From Polytrichum commune (Eukaryota; Streptophyta; Polytrichopsida; Polytrichales; Polytrichaceae): a stretch of 64,000 nt of DNA. A program made the translations under genes and the position numbers. The DNA lies in the NCBI GenBank assembly GCA_950295325.1, contig OX485807.1, positions 5,520,501 to 5,584,500 on the forward strand, in the 5' to 3' direction. Below the pieces are notes generated by a model. It was given only the letters and a program-made list of their open reading frames with translations, had not been told where the DNA came from and did no database searches. This document shows positions 12,372 to 23,738 of the stretch, in pieces (the stretch's first letter is position 1; each line of letters starts with the position of its first letter).

Positions 12372-12870
12372 GGGCCACTTCACACACGAGCCAAGAGCCG
12401 TGACCATGAAATTGTGAGAGCCCAAAAGAAAGTGTCCAAAGGCCTTCCCAAGACACTTTCAAAATCATGTACTGTGGTCACGGATCCTCAAGTGTAGTGT
12501 GAAGTCATATGTGACCGTGCCCTCAACCAAATGCTATTTCAATGAGTTTTGTCTATTCATGCGGGCCCTCACACATGATTGATAGAATAAATCAACGGTT
12601 GTGAGCGTTCGGAGTGCCATGGTCTCCCGGTTTTGTGTTGGGCCTACCTCCAAGAGGTGGTTTTTGAAATTAATTCAAGTGACCATGAAACATGATCCAT
12701 TTGATGCCATGTGGAATCATGTGGACTTTATATCCATCTTGCATTCACATTCTCAGTTGGTCTCTCAAGCGTAGTGTGAAGCAAACTTGGACCGGCTCCG
12801 CCTTTCCCACCAATGAGAGTGCTTGAAGTGTAATGGTCATGGGCTCTCAGTCTCGTGTGTGAAGTGGCGC
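12372..12870. mobile_element. PIF/Harbinger-like MITE, 499 bp
   Basis: Terminal inverted repeats begin GGGCCACTTCACACACGAG (left) and GCGCCACTTCACACACGAG (right, read inward). It is flanked by a 3-bp TTA duplication (12,369-12,371 and 12,871-12,873). A full-length relative lies in the opposite orientation at 32,476-32,980. There is no coding capacity. The TWA-type duplication is typical of PIF/Harbinger elements. Confidence 0.8.
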
Positions 12871-12873
12871 TTA

Positions 12874-13290
12874 GCCCATGAAGGCCAAGAATGGTTGTTT
12901 TGCGCACATCCGTACTAGTCTACACATTTACGATATGATCTTATGAATTGGGACATGTGGACGGCTGATTCATTTCTGAAACAATCCTAACTTTACAAAC
13001 ATGCCATCCGTACAGTCAAATCCACCGTTGGAGATAACATCATAACATTATTCACCTCTTTGGTTTCATTATGTGGGACCAAGTATCAAGTGACCATAAT
13101 TCTTCTTTGCTTCCATGATTCCACATCCGTGGGGAACAATCCAATTGTTGACTATAGAGTTTTCGACAAGCAACTGTATATTATCAAAGTTTCTTGATTG
13201 CAACCTCTTTCGTTGAAAAGAGATCATCATCTAGTTGCTTAGTATTGTTATGACACCCGGTTTCCCCAATCTTAAGTTGAACAAGTTTGG
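12874..13290. other. Intergenic sequence, nothing recognised
   Basis: AT-rich spacer with no element ends or coding signal that I can support. Confidence 0.45.
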
Positions 13291-13633
13291 CGCCCACATG
13301 TGCATTTGCATACCAAGGAGAAGGAGATTTTGGGATGTGTGTCCCAAGTTCAAGACCCTCTTCCTTTCCCCCAATCTCCCAAACTCCCAATCCCCAACCC
13401 CCTCCCACCCGGGTGCTTCTTTGTAAAAAGAATACCTTGTGATGTTTATCCTTTTTCTTTGTATATATTACCTATAAGTTAGCATGGGTTAACGTACAAT
13501 ACATTAATATGGTATCTCAATGAAATACTTCCATACATGTAATATGTATTGGGAAATGTTTATAGCAAGTTCCTAAATAATTTCATACTATAATTTTTAG
13601 ACAACCTCATAATAGTTTTGTTTAATTTATATA
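13290..13633 (+). repeat. Dispersed repeat, truncated copy (relative at 14,395-14,680)
   Basis: Shares CCCACATGYRCATTTGCAT, a pyrimidine run after CAAGACCC, and a later ATGTATTGGGAAATGTTTATAGCAAG-like segment with 14,395-14,680. It is cut on its right side by the pogo-like element that starts at 13,634. Confidence 0.5.
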
Positions 13634-14287
13634 CAATAATCTCCCGCTTAAGTACGCATCCGTTTGAGTATGCAACCCGGTTAAGTGCACAATTTATTTG
13701 ACAAAAATTAGGGTTCATACTTTATTGTTTGACCATGTCATGCATAGTCATTTGCAGCAAATACATGGATTTTTTACGCTTGACATACAATGTCAGTTTG
13801 TTAACGTTTCGTTGAAATGTCTCAAACGATCGTCGCAGTTCATCATACGTTTGTTTAATTTCCGTTTGAACATCGGAGTAAAGCAATTGATTGTCAATGT
13901 CGAGGACAATATTGTGTAAAGCTTCAAAGCCTTTGAAGTCGGTAGCACTTTTAGATTCAACAAATGTCTTGATAGGCTAGATTTCGTTGTAGTATGTTCT
14001 CTCGATTGTCCCAAACAACTTTCCGGATGGCGCCTTCATTGACTTCACACTCCCGCCCTAGCACCCGCTTGCTCAGCGCATTCGGCTTGCTCAACTTTGC
14101 AACGATTTCACATCGATGGGTTTCAGTCAAACGGGTTGCCTTAGGTTGCCTTAGGTTTCATCCAATTTCAATTGTGATTCATCGAATCAGAAGGTCTAGA
14201 AAGCGATATGATTAAAGTACACACCTACCAACTAAGTGCGCACCAACAACTCCGGTTCAAAGTGCATACTTAAGCGGGAGATTACTA
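13634..14287. mobile_element. pogo-like (Tc1/mariner superfamily) element, 654 bp, degenerate
   Basis: Terminal inverted repeats read CAATAATCTCCCGCTTAAGT on the left and TAGTAATCTCCCGCTTAAGT on the right (inward), with 17 or more matching bases. It is flanked by TA dinucleotides (13,632-13,633 and 14,288-14,289), as in Tc1/mariner insertions. The interior carries a minus-strand fragment of a pogo-type transposase DNA-binding domain. At about 650 bp it is far shorter than an autonomous element. Confidence 0.8.
13957..14155 (-). pseudogene. pogo/Tigger-type transposase N-terminal fragment (CENP-B-like HTH)
   Basis: Minus-strand translation gives a helix-turn-helix block with RCEIVAKLSKPNALSKRVL followed by GRECEVNEGAIRKV and WDNRENIL. 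This is the layout of CENP-B/psq-type domains at the N-terminus of pogo-like transposases. There is no ATG in frame after the upstream stop, and the frame ends at a TGA (13,957-13,959). The DDD/DDE catalytic domain is absent, so it is non-functional. It lies inside matching terminal repeats. Confidence 0.8.
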
Positions 14288-14394
14288 TAGCACATTGAAA
14301 TGACTTGGTTTCCTTGACATTGCCATGTGAACTTGTGGAATTTTTTTTAAAAATAAAACAATTTTGTTTAATTTTTTTAAAAAGGCAAAAAGAT

Positions 14395-14680
14395 GGAACC
14401 CACATGCACATTTGCATCTTTGCATAATGAGGAAGAAGAGACTTTGTGAGGTGTCTTCCAGTGCAAGACCCCGACCCCCCCCCCCCCCCTTTCTAAATCC
14501 TAAACCCCCTCTAAGTTGGCATAGATCAATGGACTAATCATTGGTGCATCTGAATAGTTACTCCCACACATGTATTCATGTATGTATTAGGGGACATTTA
14601 TGTTGAGGCCCTAATTGCCTTCATAACATTCTTGGGATAACCTCCTAATGAACCATTTGTGCTTTGGTTGAATACATAAG
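14395..14680 (+). repeat. Dispersed repeat copy with internal poly-C
   Basis: Starts with CCCACATGCACATTTGCAT and includes GAGGTGTCTTCCAGTGCAAG followed by a long C run (about 14,474-14,490), then ATGTATTAGGGGACATTTATG. Related pieces are at 13,290-13,633, 9,690-9,715 and 12,150-12,240. The pyrimidine tract may be a slippage site within the element. Confidence 0.5.
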
Positions 14681-14869
14681 ATCATATGAAGAAGATGACC
14701 AATAACATTGGAAAATCAACTCCTAAGTATTTGAGAGACCCAATATGAACATTAACATGCACACATCTTACATATGAAATGCATTCTTCTAGTTTTAGCT
14801 GAGTTTATCAGACTCCTATCAAAAATTCAACACATTCGTCAAGTTTTTTATATTTTAAGACTAATTATT

Positions 14870-15155
14870 TGTACACCTTAATGTGATTTCAATTTGGGGT
14901 GCAAATACACGACCTTGGTGCCCTTAGATGCATGTACATGCTTAGTTTTTTTTTATATCATATTCATCAATAAATGTGGTTTTATTCTCTTCTTGGACAT
15001 ATGAGATTGTACTAGATAGGTCCTCAAACTTGTATACATAAGAATATAAATAGCGTGTAATTGTAAGACTTGGTGAGGACTCTAAAAGTAATGCATAGAG
15101 GTTGTACATTGAGCCCCGTAGACCTTCAATGGTTAATGAGTAGGTCATTGTCCCT
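14870..15155 (+). repeat. Diverged duplicate segment (pairs with 15,730-15,980)
   Basis: Ordered similarities with 15,730-15,980 include TGCAAATACA, the T-rich run before TATCATATTCATCAAT or TAATAATCAATG, GTTTTATT..CTTGACATA, and the GTTGTATATCGAGACTT-like end. It is an old local duplication or two copies of one dispersed repeat. Confidence 0.4.
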
Positions 15156-16303
15156 TTTTTTTAATAAAAAAAGCAATGCAAGAAAGTGGTTCTTTGGAGA
15201 AGGAAACTCCTCGAGCCATCTCTCATTGCGAAGATCTCCGTGATCTCAAGAACACCATCTCGTTTTCTTGTTTTGTTACGTACTTGGTTCACAACTTCTA
15301 TTCATCATACTTTGGCGAGGTTGAGAAGGTACAAAAGATGAATGCGCTTACTTGTAGACTACTACCTACGTACCCAAAGAACTCGTAGGCATTTTTTTCA
15401 TTTAGTTTTCTTGATTAAATGTCCAAAATACTTATCATAATCTTGAAGTTGTATCCAACTAATAATTGTGTAGGAGCTCAAACTTCAAACAAGGTGGAGT
15501 CTGGAACTCACCAGTCTCTTCATTTTACGAGAAAAAAGAACATATGATTGTCCCTAAACCCTAAGCGTCTAGGAGGCCCAAACGGAGCCTCTCCAAGCAT
15601 AAAATAGTGTATTTGAGTTACATACTTTCATTTTCAGGTAATCATGTCAAAAATGACCCCATCTTAAATCAACTTATTCTTCAAGTGCAATATTTGAGTA
15701 AGTTAAGACTATGATGTTATTGAAGAAATAAGCTCAAACACACAATCTATGTGCCTTTGGATGCAAATACATATGTTGTTTTTGTTTTAATAATCAATGT
15801 CTTGCATGAGTATAGTTTTATTTGCTCCTTGACATAAGATAATGTATACAATAAGGTTCCAAACACAAAAATCTATGATTTTTTTTGAACTTGGTGCAAC
15901 ATGTATGAATTTTGTATATGGTTGTATATCGAGACTTCATATCCTTTAAGTGTTAATGCCATTTATGATTTCTTAGTGTGTCCCAAGCATAACTATATGT
16001 CTTGATGAATCATGTATGTCATGGGGTAGGTTCAAGTATCCATTGGAGGATTTTGCTTCCCAACATTTATCATGGGGGGGTGTGGTTAAAACATGTGCCA
16101 TGTAGGTTTGTTGTTGATTCATATTAATTTAATCTCACTAGTCTAATTTAGGGTCTTTGGTCATGATTTTGGTGTTATGTATGTTGAAAATACCAATGTC
16201 GAGGCTTAAAACATTATTGAGAGCCTCCATTGGTATCTCTTTCTAAATAGGGTAAGGCCTCGAATATTGGGTCTCGATCCCCAATTGGCTTTTAAGGAAC
16301 CAA
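15156..16303. other. Intergenic, includes the second duplicate segment and a 70-codon open frame
   Basis: An ATG-initiated frame at 15,176-15,388 (plus strand) has no recognisable domain and no neighbours supporting a gene. The interval 15,730-15,980 is the partner of the previous repeat. The rest is AT-rich spacer. Confidence 0.4.
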
Positions 16304-16523
16304 CTACACTAAATGTGATATTTATTGTCGCTTATTATTTGGAATTATGATTTGCTATATCTATTTACTATATATCTCATAGTTTACCAACACATGTCAA
16401 ATTGATTGCTTGGATATCATAGAACATCAACAACTTTACTTGGTAAAAATACATCAATAGTTAAAGACATAGCATTGTGTAACTCCAAATAGTAAGTGAC
16501 ACTAAATATCATACCTAGTGTCG
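16304..16523. mobile_element. CACTACACC-family MITE, short type, about 220 bp
   Basis: Left end CTACACTAAATGTGATATTT and right end GACACTAAATATCATACC are diverged versions of the family ends, followed inward by CTTATTATTTGGA and complementary TCCAAATAGTAAG. The interior resembles 35,743-35,969 (TTGATT..TTACTTGGTAAAA). Non-coding. Confidence 0.6.
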
Positions 16524-17021
16524 CTATATTACCATACATAGTTTGCACCATCCATGTGGACCCTACCCGGCAATAGAACATTGCATCATATCGTATATAA
16601 TAAATATGGTAATATAAAAACCGGTAAGCCAAACCCATATGTGCTCCAACCGTCGGTTCATTGTTGCAAAGTGAACAATACTCATGTTGAGTTACTGTTC
16701 ATTTTGCAAGGATTGTCCAACACAAATGAGGTATAACTCTCTTCAAATTCCCAAACTGCCCGGCATTAGGTGTGCATCATCCTAGTGTTGAGAAATATTA
16801 TCCTCTACATAGTATTCAACGATTTTACCCTGTCCTTTGGTAGGTGCTACAAAACATCAACCAAATCTCGAGATTTGTGGAAGCAAAAACACAAGGCATC
16901 CAAGTGAAAATACTTCATTTGAAAAAGTACTAAAGTTTCAAATAGAATAGAGTAGAATATAAAACTACGAACACAACGCAAAGAATTGTTGCAAACAATG
17001 GAGCCCATGCATGCCACATAA
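16524..17021. other. Intergenic sequence, nothing recognised
   Basis: AT-rich spacer between two MITEs with no coding signal. Confidence 0.4.
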
Positions 17022-17203
17022 GGGCCACTTCACACACGGGACCGAAGGCCCATGACCATTGCATTATGAGATCTCTCATTGGTCGAAAAGCCCGAGACCG
17101 TTCAGGTTCACTTACCATCAAACAATGAAGGCCTATGGGCCGAAAGAAATTACCATGGATGAAAAATCTACATGGACTCCTGGGCTTTTGTATGAAGTGG
17201 TCC
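17022..17203. mobile_element. PIF/Harbinger-like MITE, 182 bp
   Basis: Begins GGGCCACTTCACACACGGG and ends with a degenerate complement (GAAGTGGTCC). It is flanked by TAA duplications at 17,019-17,021 and 17,204-17,206. The interior shares GCCCATGACCATTGCATT and CTCATTGGT with 17,622-17,878, so the two are one subfamily. Confidence 0.75.
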
Positions 17204-17621
17204 TAAAGCACGTGCCTCGAAGCATGAGACTTTTCAAGCAATATTTCTCGGTGGATGGAAGTTGTTTTATTCCTTCAATAATTAACCAACATGTGGTGTG
17301 TTTGGTAGGAATTGAATTTGAATCCGATAGGAGTCAATCTATAAACACCAAAATCAACGTCAAAGTGATCACACGTAAATTAGGTCATTGTTGGAGATTC
17401 AAGTTTTTGGGGGTGTGATGAGTGGCAAGGCCGTGAGAGACTTTATAAAAAGTACTTGACAAGAAGCTATATAATTACTTGAAATTTGAAGCATTGAAGA
17501 AAAAGAAGGCTCGTGTTTGACCAAGCCAAAGGCCTCAAGCATTAGCTACGTGCATTAATATTAGACTTTGGTGTCCCGGATCAAGGGGGGAGCAAGGGTG
17601 GAGTCCGAGAATGCCTAACTC
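17204..17621. other. Intergenic sequence between two MITEs
   Basis: AT-rich with no gene. A 119-codon frame (17,059-17,418, plus) begins inside the preceding MITE and shows no domain, so I treat it as chance. Confidence 0.4.
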
Positions 17622-17878
17622 GGGCCACTTCAAACATGAGACTGAAGGCCCGTGACCATTGCATTCTAAGATCTCTCATTGGTTGAAAAGGTTGAGAGTG
17701 TTCAAGGTCACTTCAAATTAGAAGGTGAAGGCCTAAGGGTCCAAAGAAATTCTCATGGATGAAAAGTCTACATGGAATCCTGCATGTTGGACCATGTCAA
17801 TGGTACACCTTTTGGAAGAGAGTCAAGGGTCCCCACAATTACATGCTCACAGTCCCTGGCTCGTGTGTGAAGTGGCCC
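17622..17878. mobile_element. PIF/Harbinger-like MITE, 257 bp
   Basis: Left end GGGCCACTTCAAACATGAG and right end CTCGTGTGTGAAGTGGCCC are inverted repeats of the same family as 12,372-12,870. The target duplication is not evident (CTC against TTA), so one flank has probably mutated. Confidence 0.7.
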
Positions 17879-18540
17879 TTAACATGTGGGGACTTCTCAT
17901 GCACAAAAAATTGTATTTGAAGAATCCTTGGTTAAATATATATGTACATGGAGATTTTCCAATGAGATAGAGGATGCACAACTTAGCAAGTGTGAAGCAT
18001 TGGCATTGTAGCACAAGAGACCTGCAATTGGATGGATGAAATATTATCAACAAGGTGAGGTTGTCATGTGAGCTATCATCCGGTGCTAGTATTGATGTTA
18101 CAAAATGTGTTGTATCATATCATCTTGTTGTCCATAAATAAGGCTTATGTTTTTCTTCTTATATCTACGTAAGATTGGGTGGTTTGAGGGGAAGTCATCT
18201 TATTTTCATAGCAATAATGGCTCTGCGGGAGGGGGGGGGGGGGGCGCAAAGGGAATTTATTGAAAGGAAGGGGTTTTTATTTTTTTGAAGAGAACTTCAG
18301 GACCGTTTCGTTTTGTAATGTTTAATTTAGCTATGGTGTTTTTGTCTGATCAACTATGTATGTTTCATACAAGTATCTTTACCTTATTTAAAAAAAAGAA
18401 ATTAAAGAGGTGCATGTATAGTGTGGTGTCAACAAGTGCTTGAGCCTCCAAGTGCCACAAGAGAAATAAAAACATTGGAAGAACAAATAGTTTGGAAGCC
18501 CAGACATAATGTGCATCATTGGAGCACCTAATCAAACATA
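17879..18540. other. Intergenic sequence with a poly-G tract
   Basis: A run of about 14 G occurs near 18,230-18,244. No gene or element ends recognised. Confidence 0.4.
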
Positions 18541-19045
18541 AACACCTATACTATCCTCCCCCAATTACACCATACAATTCATCGAATTCACATACTGCCA
18601 TGACAGATTCCTCGAACAAGCCCGCACACACAAACACACTAAATACGACCCACTAATCACCACACTATGGAACAAAGGCTGGAAAACAAACCCCCTCATT
18701 ACCATTACAGCCAGAGTAAGAGGAGCTATACATGAGAACCCCATTAAACAACTAATAGAGCTAAAAATCCCCAAAACTCACATAAAAAATCTCATGAAAA
18801 ACATACACCAAAATGCCATCAAATACCTTACTTACCTAGTCTTGAACAAAAGGAAACTTGACAACAAACAAACCCCCATCCCCCCACCATAAGGTGGGGA
18901 CAAGCTAGCACTACACCAGAGCCCACCTCCCAAAGGAGGCATAACGCCCTATACTGCACCACGGGAACCGTGATCAGTACATGGTTAACGGGCTCACATT
19001 CACGTCGGTATGATATACGGGCGTTATATTATATTTTATTATATC
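18541..19045 (+). mobile_element. 5'-truncated LINE remnant with 3' UTR
   Basis: Follows the coding fragment with a structured 3' tail: CCCCACC..GGTGGGG (18,884-18,900) can form a hairpin, CACGGGAACCGTG (about 18,959-18,971) another, and the tail ends in a TTATATTATATTTTATTATATC run instead of a plain poly-A. The 3' end is an estimate; I could not see a target duplication. Confidence 0.5.
18563..18892 (+). pseudogene. LINE (non-LTR retrotransposon) C-terminal coding fragment
   Basis: An open frame of 109 codons without an initiating ATG ends at TAA 18,890-18,892. It contains FIEFTYCHDRF, KYDPLI, KGWKTNPLITITARVRGAI and NIHQNAIKYLTYLVLNKRKL. I recognise this as resembling the region downstream of the reverse transcriptase in LINE-type proteins. 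The upstream RT core is absent, consistent with 5' truncation. The coding strand is strikingly A/C-rich and G-poor. Family assignment rests on recall, so confidence is moderate. Confidence 0.55.
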
Positions 19046-20884
19046 TTATTTTGGAAGGCTATGAAAGTACCCATAAAAACACTATAACGAAACACAAACA
19101 ACCACCAACCTTGTGTAGATAGCATAATGTGTTATGAAGAGGACACAGAGAGGCCTGCCAACCATTATTTATGTTCTCAAACCTTCATCAATATCGTACA
19201 AATACAATCTCAATGTCCCCCACTCCAATCTCTTGATCCTAAAGATGCTACAACAAATCAGTCGTAAACTCACAACCCAACATACAAGAACGAGAAGAGA
19301 CCCGTAGGAGACCCTAACCTAAACCCAACACCTACCTTGTGGGGTTTCTTCTAAACCTCTTGTTTTTATAAGTAGTTGATTTCTATGATTTTTAATTTTA
19401 ATAAGGTGGACCCTTTCCTTGCATTCACGTGGTTACAAGATTTACACTAAGTGCACCCACAAGGATAATGGTTGGACGTTGTCACCACAATGTCCATTCC
19501 AATTATCCATTGGAACTCGTGGCGAGAAAATGAATAAATAAATAATTTTGGTGGTGGTGGTGGTGGTGACAGTAGTGATTGTTGCCACACCGTTCCCCAT
19601 TGTTCCTTACTGTTTTGGAAAAGTAGGGGGACGTTGTTGAAATAATGTGTCATATGCAGAGATGGAAAGGGTGGGGGTGGCCAGGTTCATGCTAGTGGTA
19701 CAAACAAGTGAGAAATAGAGATCTTCAAGCTCTCCAACCACATAATGAATCATGGGTGAAATATCCAATCTACATATATTAGAAGAAAACTTGTTCATTA
19801 CAATCATCCGCTGCAACTTGACCATTGTGACTCATGACGAGAAAATGCATAATCCTCTTCTAGTGATATACCTATTGCACCATGATAAACTTCTGAGGGC
19901 ATCCTCTTCAGCTGAATAACCACTCAACCCAACTTCATTTATTTCCAAACAACTTAACCTTCCGAGGTGCAGTTCAAAATTAGGTTAAATTCTCCCCTGA
20001 GTACCGTAATGGGATGAAATATAGCCTTTTAAGAAGGACTATACATTTCCAAATCTAAATATTTCATTATTGATATAATTGTATTTTTGAAAATCCATCC
20101 CATTACTCTATAACTGAATACTATACAATTATGGACTTGAGTATTAGACACGGCAACAATGAGTCGATAAACAAATACACAAAACTAGACGTTCAAACTC
20201 TAGCATGCCAAATACTTGACTTAAAATTTATGGTGTTACAACATTAGATTTGTGGTTAGACTTCACTAAGAAATATTTCAAAATACTAACTTGGACCAAT
20301 ACTTTATATAGTCTTTAACATTTCAACCAAGATTTCGCATGAAGTGTGGATAGTTGCACCACTTTCTACACCAATTTCATGGGCAAAACCTCTAGGTACT
20401 ACAACTACCTACAATTGGATTTCAACATACCCTTGACTCTCCACATTCACAAAGCCGTTCTCTTGAAGTCTAGAATCGCACATGCTTGTTCCCTAGGGAG
20501 GGTAACCAACGTTTCACCATAACACATTTTATGACAAAAGATAGGGTCTCTTTTAATGTTTCAAAGTACAAAATATAAAAGTCTTGGAAAAATAAAGGTA
20601 TTCAAAAATAACTTTGAAACTATACGGGATTTACTCCAAGAATATCCACAAATATATTCAATATCTCATGAATATGCGCATGATTTCATACGCCCCCTCT
20701 TGAAAATACCCTATTGTCTCACATGTTTGTAACCCTACAATATAGTTACCATGCGCGTGCTTGTATCGAAGTTGCATGAACTTCTATTGAGTAGATGTTG
20801 GAACAAGCTCGTGAAATTTAAAATGCATTCCAACTTGCACGAACTTGTAGGAACTTCTTATGCCATGCCCGCGCATACTGGTGG
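19046..20884. other. AT-rich intergenic sequence
   Basis: Contains a GGT microsatellite (about 19,550-19,568). Short open frames at 19.4-19.8 kb on the minus strand have no domain. No element ends seen until the LTR retrotransposon. Confidence 0.45.
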
Positions 20885-20889
20885 GCATA

Positions 20890-22828
20890 TGTGAGCCCAA
20901 AAGGGTGCCCACATTTAGTGTTAGACCCTTGAAACGTTAGTTGATGCACTTTGAAGTAGCATGTTACTTCACAAAAATATAAAAAGAGTGAAATGTTAGT
21001 CTTAGAAGTACCATGTTGTAAGAGGCTAGGATGTGAGTTGTTATTGTGTTTTTACCTTCGGAAGGATTTGAGTGAATGAGGATAGGTAAGGAGAACTTGG
21101 ATTGAGTAGTTAGTGAGTAGGCTAGTACAAATGGATGGAGACAACCAAAGTGACTCAAGAGGCAAGTGCATTCGAATTGGGATGAATGGAGGATCACATG
21201 GAGCGCACAAGTGGACCACCTCATCATGGCCACTTAATGGGGAAGGCCCAAGGAAGAATGCAAGGTGGAGGATAAGCAAATTCTCAAAGCACCAATCAAA
21301 TCACGAGTTAAGCATCGTGGTTTGAATTAAGTGGTGAGCGATGATTTGGGAAAGTAAGGGGAGAAAGTTATGGCGGCGGAAAGCGAAGGAGGCTAAGTTT
21401 GGGTTGAAGCATCCAAAGTTTGGTAAAGTGTGGTAGGTAGAAAGCCAAGGCTAGTTAAATGTTCGAATTAGGATCCTTGTTGATCATTTGAGGGAGGAAG
21501 GCTTAGAAGATAGGATTGGCGCCTACTAAGTAGGAGGAAATCTCAAGGGCTTATCGTGAGCCTTGAGGGTGCTCACCCCATCAAGCTTACTATATAATCC
21601 CTCATTCTTCCCTCACTCATCCTCTCTTTCCTTTGTGCTCCAAGGCACCCCACGAGTTATAAGTGTGGGTGTGGGAAGCCATATTGGAGCACATGTGTGT
21701 GCTTAGTTTTTAGTTTGAGAGCCAAGGCTTGTTAGCCTTGAAGAGGGCTTGACCTCTTGGTAGAATTAGTGTTGACGTGAAGGATTTTAAAGTTAATTCA
21801 TGATTCCAATTTGTGGTACTTTAAGTTCATGTTTTGAATACACGTGGTTGCAAGTTCCATGTTTAAGAGTTGAGCACTTGATGTTGTGATGAGTGCAAAA
21901 ATATACTTGTGTGGATTAGTTAGTCTTAGTGAAGTTAGGAAATTCTCTCTCCCCCTCTCCTCTCTAGGATTTTAGGATTTTAGGATTAGAGAAGAATTGT
22001 GTGATTAGAAAGGGGTTGTTAGTAGAATTAGGGAAATTAGGTAGGAAGATTAGTTAAGGGCTTGAATAATTAGTGAGGTAGTTGGGGATTACAACTACAA
22101 AGTTGTGGGTTTATGAAGGAGCTGGGTTTATGAAGGAACTGGGTTTGTTTAGTTAGAAAGTAAAGAGCTGGGTTTATGAAGGACCTGGGTTTGTTTAGTT
22201 AGAAGCTAAGGAGCTGGGTTCATGAAGGAGCTGGGTTTATGAAGGACCTGGGTTTGTTTAGTTAGAAGCTAAGAAGCTGGGTTCATGAAGGAGCTGGGTT
22301 TATGAAGGAGCTGGGTTTGTTTAGTTAGAAAGTAAAGAGCTGGGTTTATGAAGGACCTGGGTTTGTTTAGTTAGAAGCTAAGGAGCTGGGTTCATGAAGG
22401 AGCTGGGTTTATGAAGGAGCTAGGTTTATGTAATTAGAAAGTAAAGAGATGGGTTCATGAAGGAGCTTAGTAGATAGCCTACCTAATTAGCTCATAGACA
22501 AGTAGTTAGTTACATTATGCTAGTTAGTGTTATGTGTGGCTTTCACAAGTAAATGTATTTGAGATTGACTATAGAGAATAGTGTTTTTTTTAACACTTGC
22601 ATCCTCTCTTTAAAAATAAACCACGTGCACAACTTAATGGAGAATGTGGAGCACTCTCGCGATGGCAAGACAAAGGAAGCAAAGACCAAAGTTAAATCCA
22701 AGACCACTTGAAGGGTGAACCTTGCACTATGGACTCATCCAAGTCCAAATCCAATACCGCGGAGGAATGTGAGCCCAAACCCACTACTCGGACTACGGAC
22801 GCTTAAGGGTGGGGGGTTTGGCCTCACA
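20890..22828 (+). repeat. 5' LTR (1,939 bp)
   Basis: Starts TGTGAGCCCAAAAGGG and ends GGCCTCACA. It contains ACTATATAATCC (about 21,589-21,600), a candidate TATA box, shortly before a CT-rich tract that could include the transcription start, and a minisatellite at about 22,095-22,475. Small minus-strand frames inside are repeated exactly in the 3' LTR and look like chance. Confidence 0.95.
22095..22475 (+). repeat. Minisatellite within the 5' LTR
   Basis: Alternating blocks GAGCTGGGTTTATGAAGGA / GAGCTGGGTTCATGAAGGA and GGGTTTGTTTAGTTAGAA recur in higher-order units of roughly 80 bp. The same array, with the same unit order, is present in the 3' LTR at about 31,244-31,624. Confidence 0.85.
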
Positions 22829-22831
22829 TAA

Positions 22832-22852
22832 TTGGTGCGTCTGCCGGGAGCG
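22832..22852 (+). promoter_or_regulatory. Putative primer-binding site
   Basis: TGGTGCGTCTGCCGGGAG lies four bases after the end of the 5' LTR, where reverse transcription of LTR elements is primed. It starts with TGG, complementary to a tRNA CCA end, but I could not match it to a particular tRNA from memory. Confidence 0.6.
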
Positions 22853-23738
22853 AAGCGGAAGGTAGTTACAAGACTTGGAGGCGACTAGGAGACTTGGAGG
22901 CAACTAGGAAAAATTGGAGACACAAACTTGAGAGAAGGGAAGGAGCACCCGAAACTCGGTAAGTATTCTCTCTTTGGGTTACATTTGAATTCATTGTATT
23001 TCAACTATTTCCTTGGAATGAATTGCATTGTCAATTACGCAAATTCATTTTTGAGGAAGGAGCGCGGCGAAGGTACGTCCTCAACCTTTTTGGGGATTTG
23101 CTAAGAACTTAAAAGGAACCTATAACCGAGTAGCTCATTAAAACATTAGAGGGTAAATTCACCTTAGGACATTGAACTTTGACACTCACCTTGGGGTGAG
23201 TCTCAAAGTTTTGGGAGTTGTCATTTCATGCTCTAGATTAAATTAATATTTCACAAAGTTTATGGTGTTGTTACATTGAGTCACGATTGAGGGGAGTGCT
23301 AACTCACAGGGGGATGCGATTGCTCAAGGTATGTTTATTTCTTCAAAGTGAACTCATTAACTAATTAATGAATGCCTTTTGTACTCGTGATTGTTGTTAT
23401 CCGTTGTAGAGGGTAATTCCCGAATTGTGGATGGTGTGAGAAGTTGAAGGGTGAAGCCTCGACTTTTAATATAATCTACTCGGAAGGTCACCCCCTCACA
23501 ATCGGTATTGTGGTGAGTGTTAATTTGCGGGAAGGTGCGGAGGTGATGCTCCGACTTAACCAAAAAATTAACATGAACATGCCTATCCCCTATTGGGATT
23601 CTTTCACCTAAGTGGGCTTGCAGGTTCTTTTCCTCACCTCCTAAAAAAATTATAACCACACCAAGACAAGTGAAAATATTAAGAGGGGAATTGCTAGGAT
23701 TATGTGTGGTCAAGTGAGGGTCGATCGATTCTTATGGA
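22853..23738 (+). other. Untranslated leader of the retrotransposon
   Basis: About 900 bases between the primer-binding site and the gag start codon. No long frame on the plus strand. It would hold packaging and dimerisation signals, but none can be identified by eye. Confidence 0.5.

Noticed and set aside
20964-21325. Small frames in the LTRs, repeated at 30,113-30,474
   Set aside because: They are duplicated only because LTRs are identical; no domain and poor context for translation.
22832-22852. tRNA gene at the primer-binding site
   Set aside because: Only an 18-20-base complement to a tRNA 3' end would be expected here; no cloverleaf is present.
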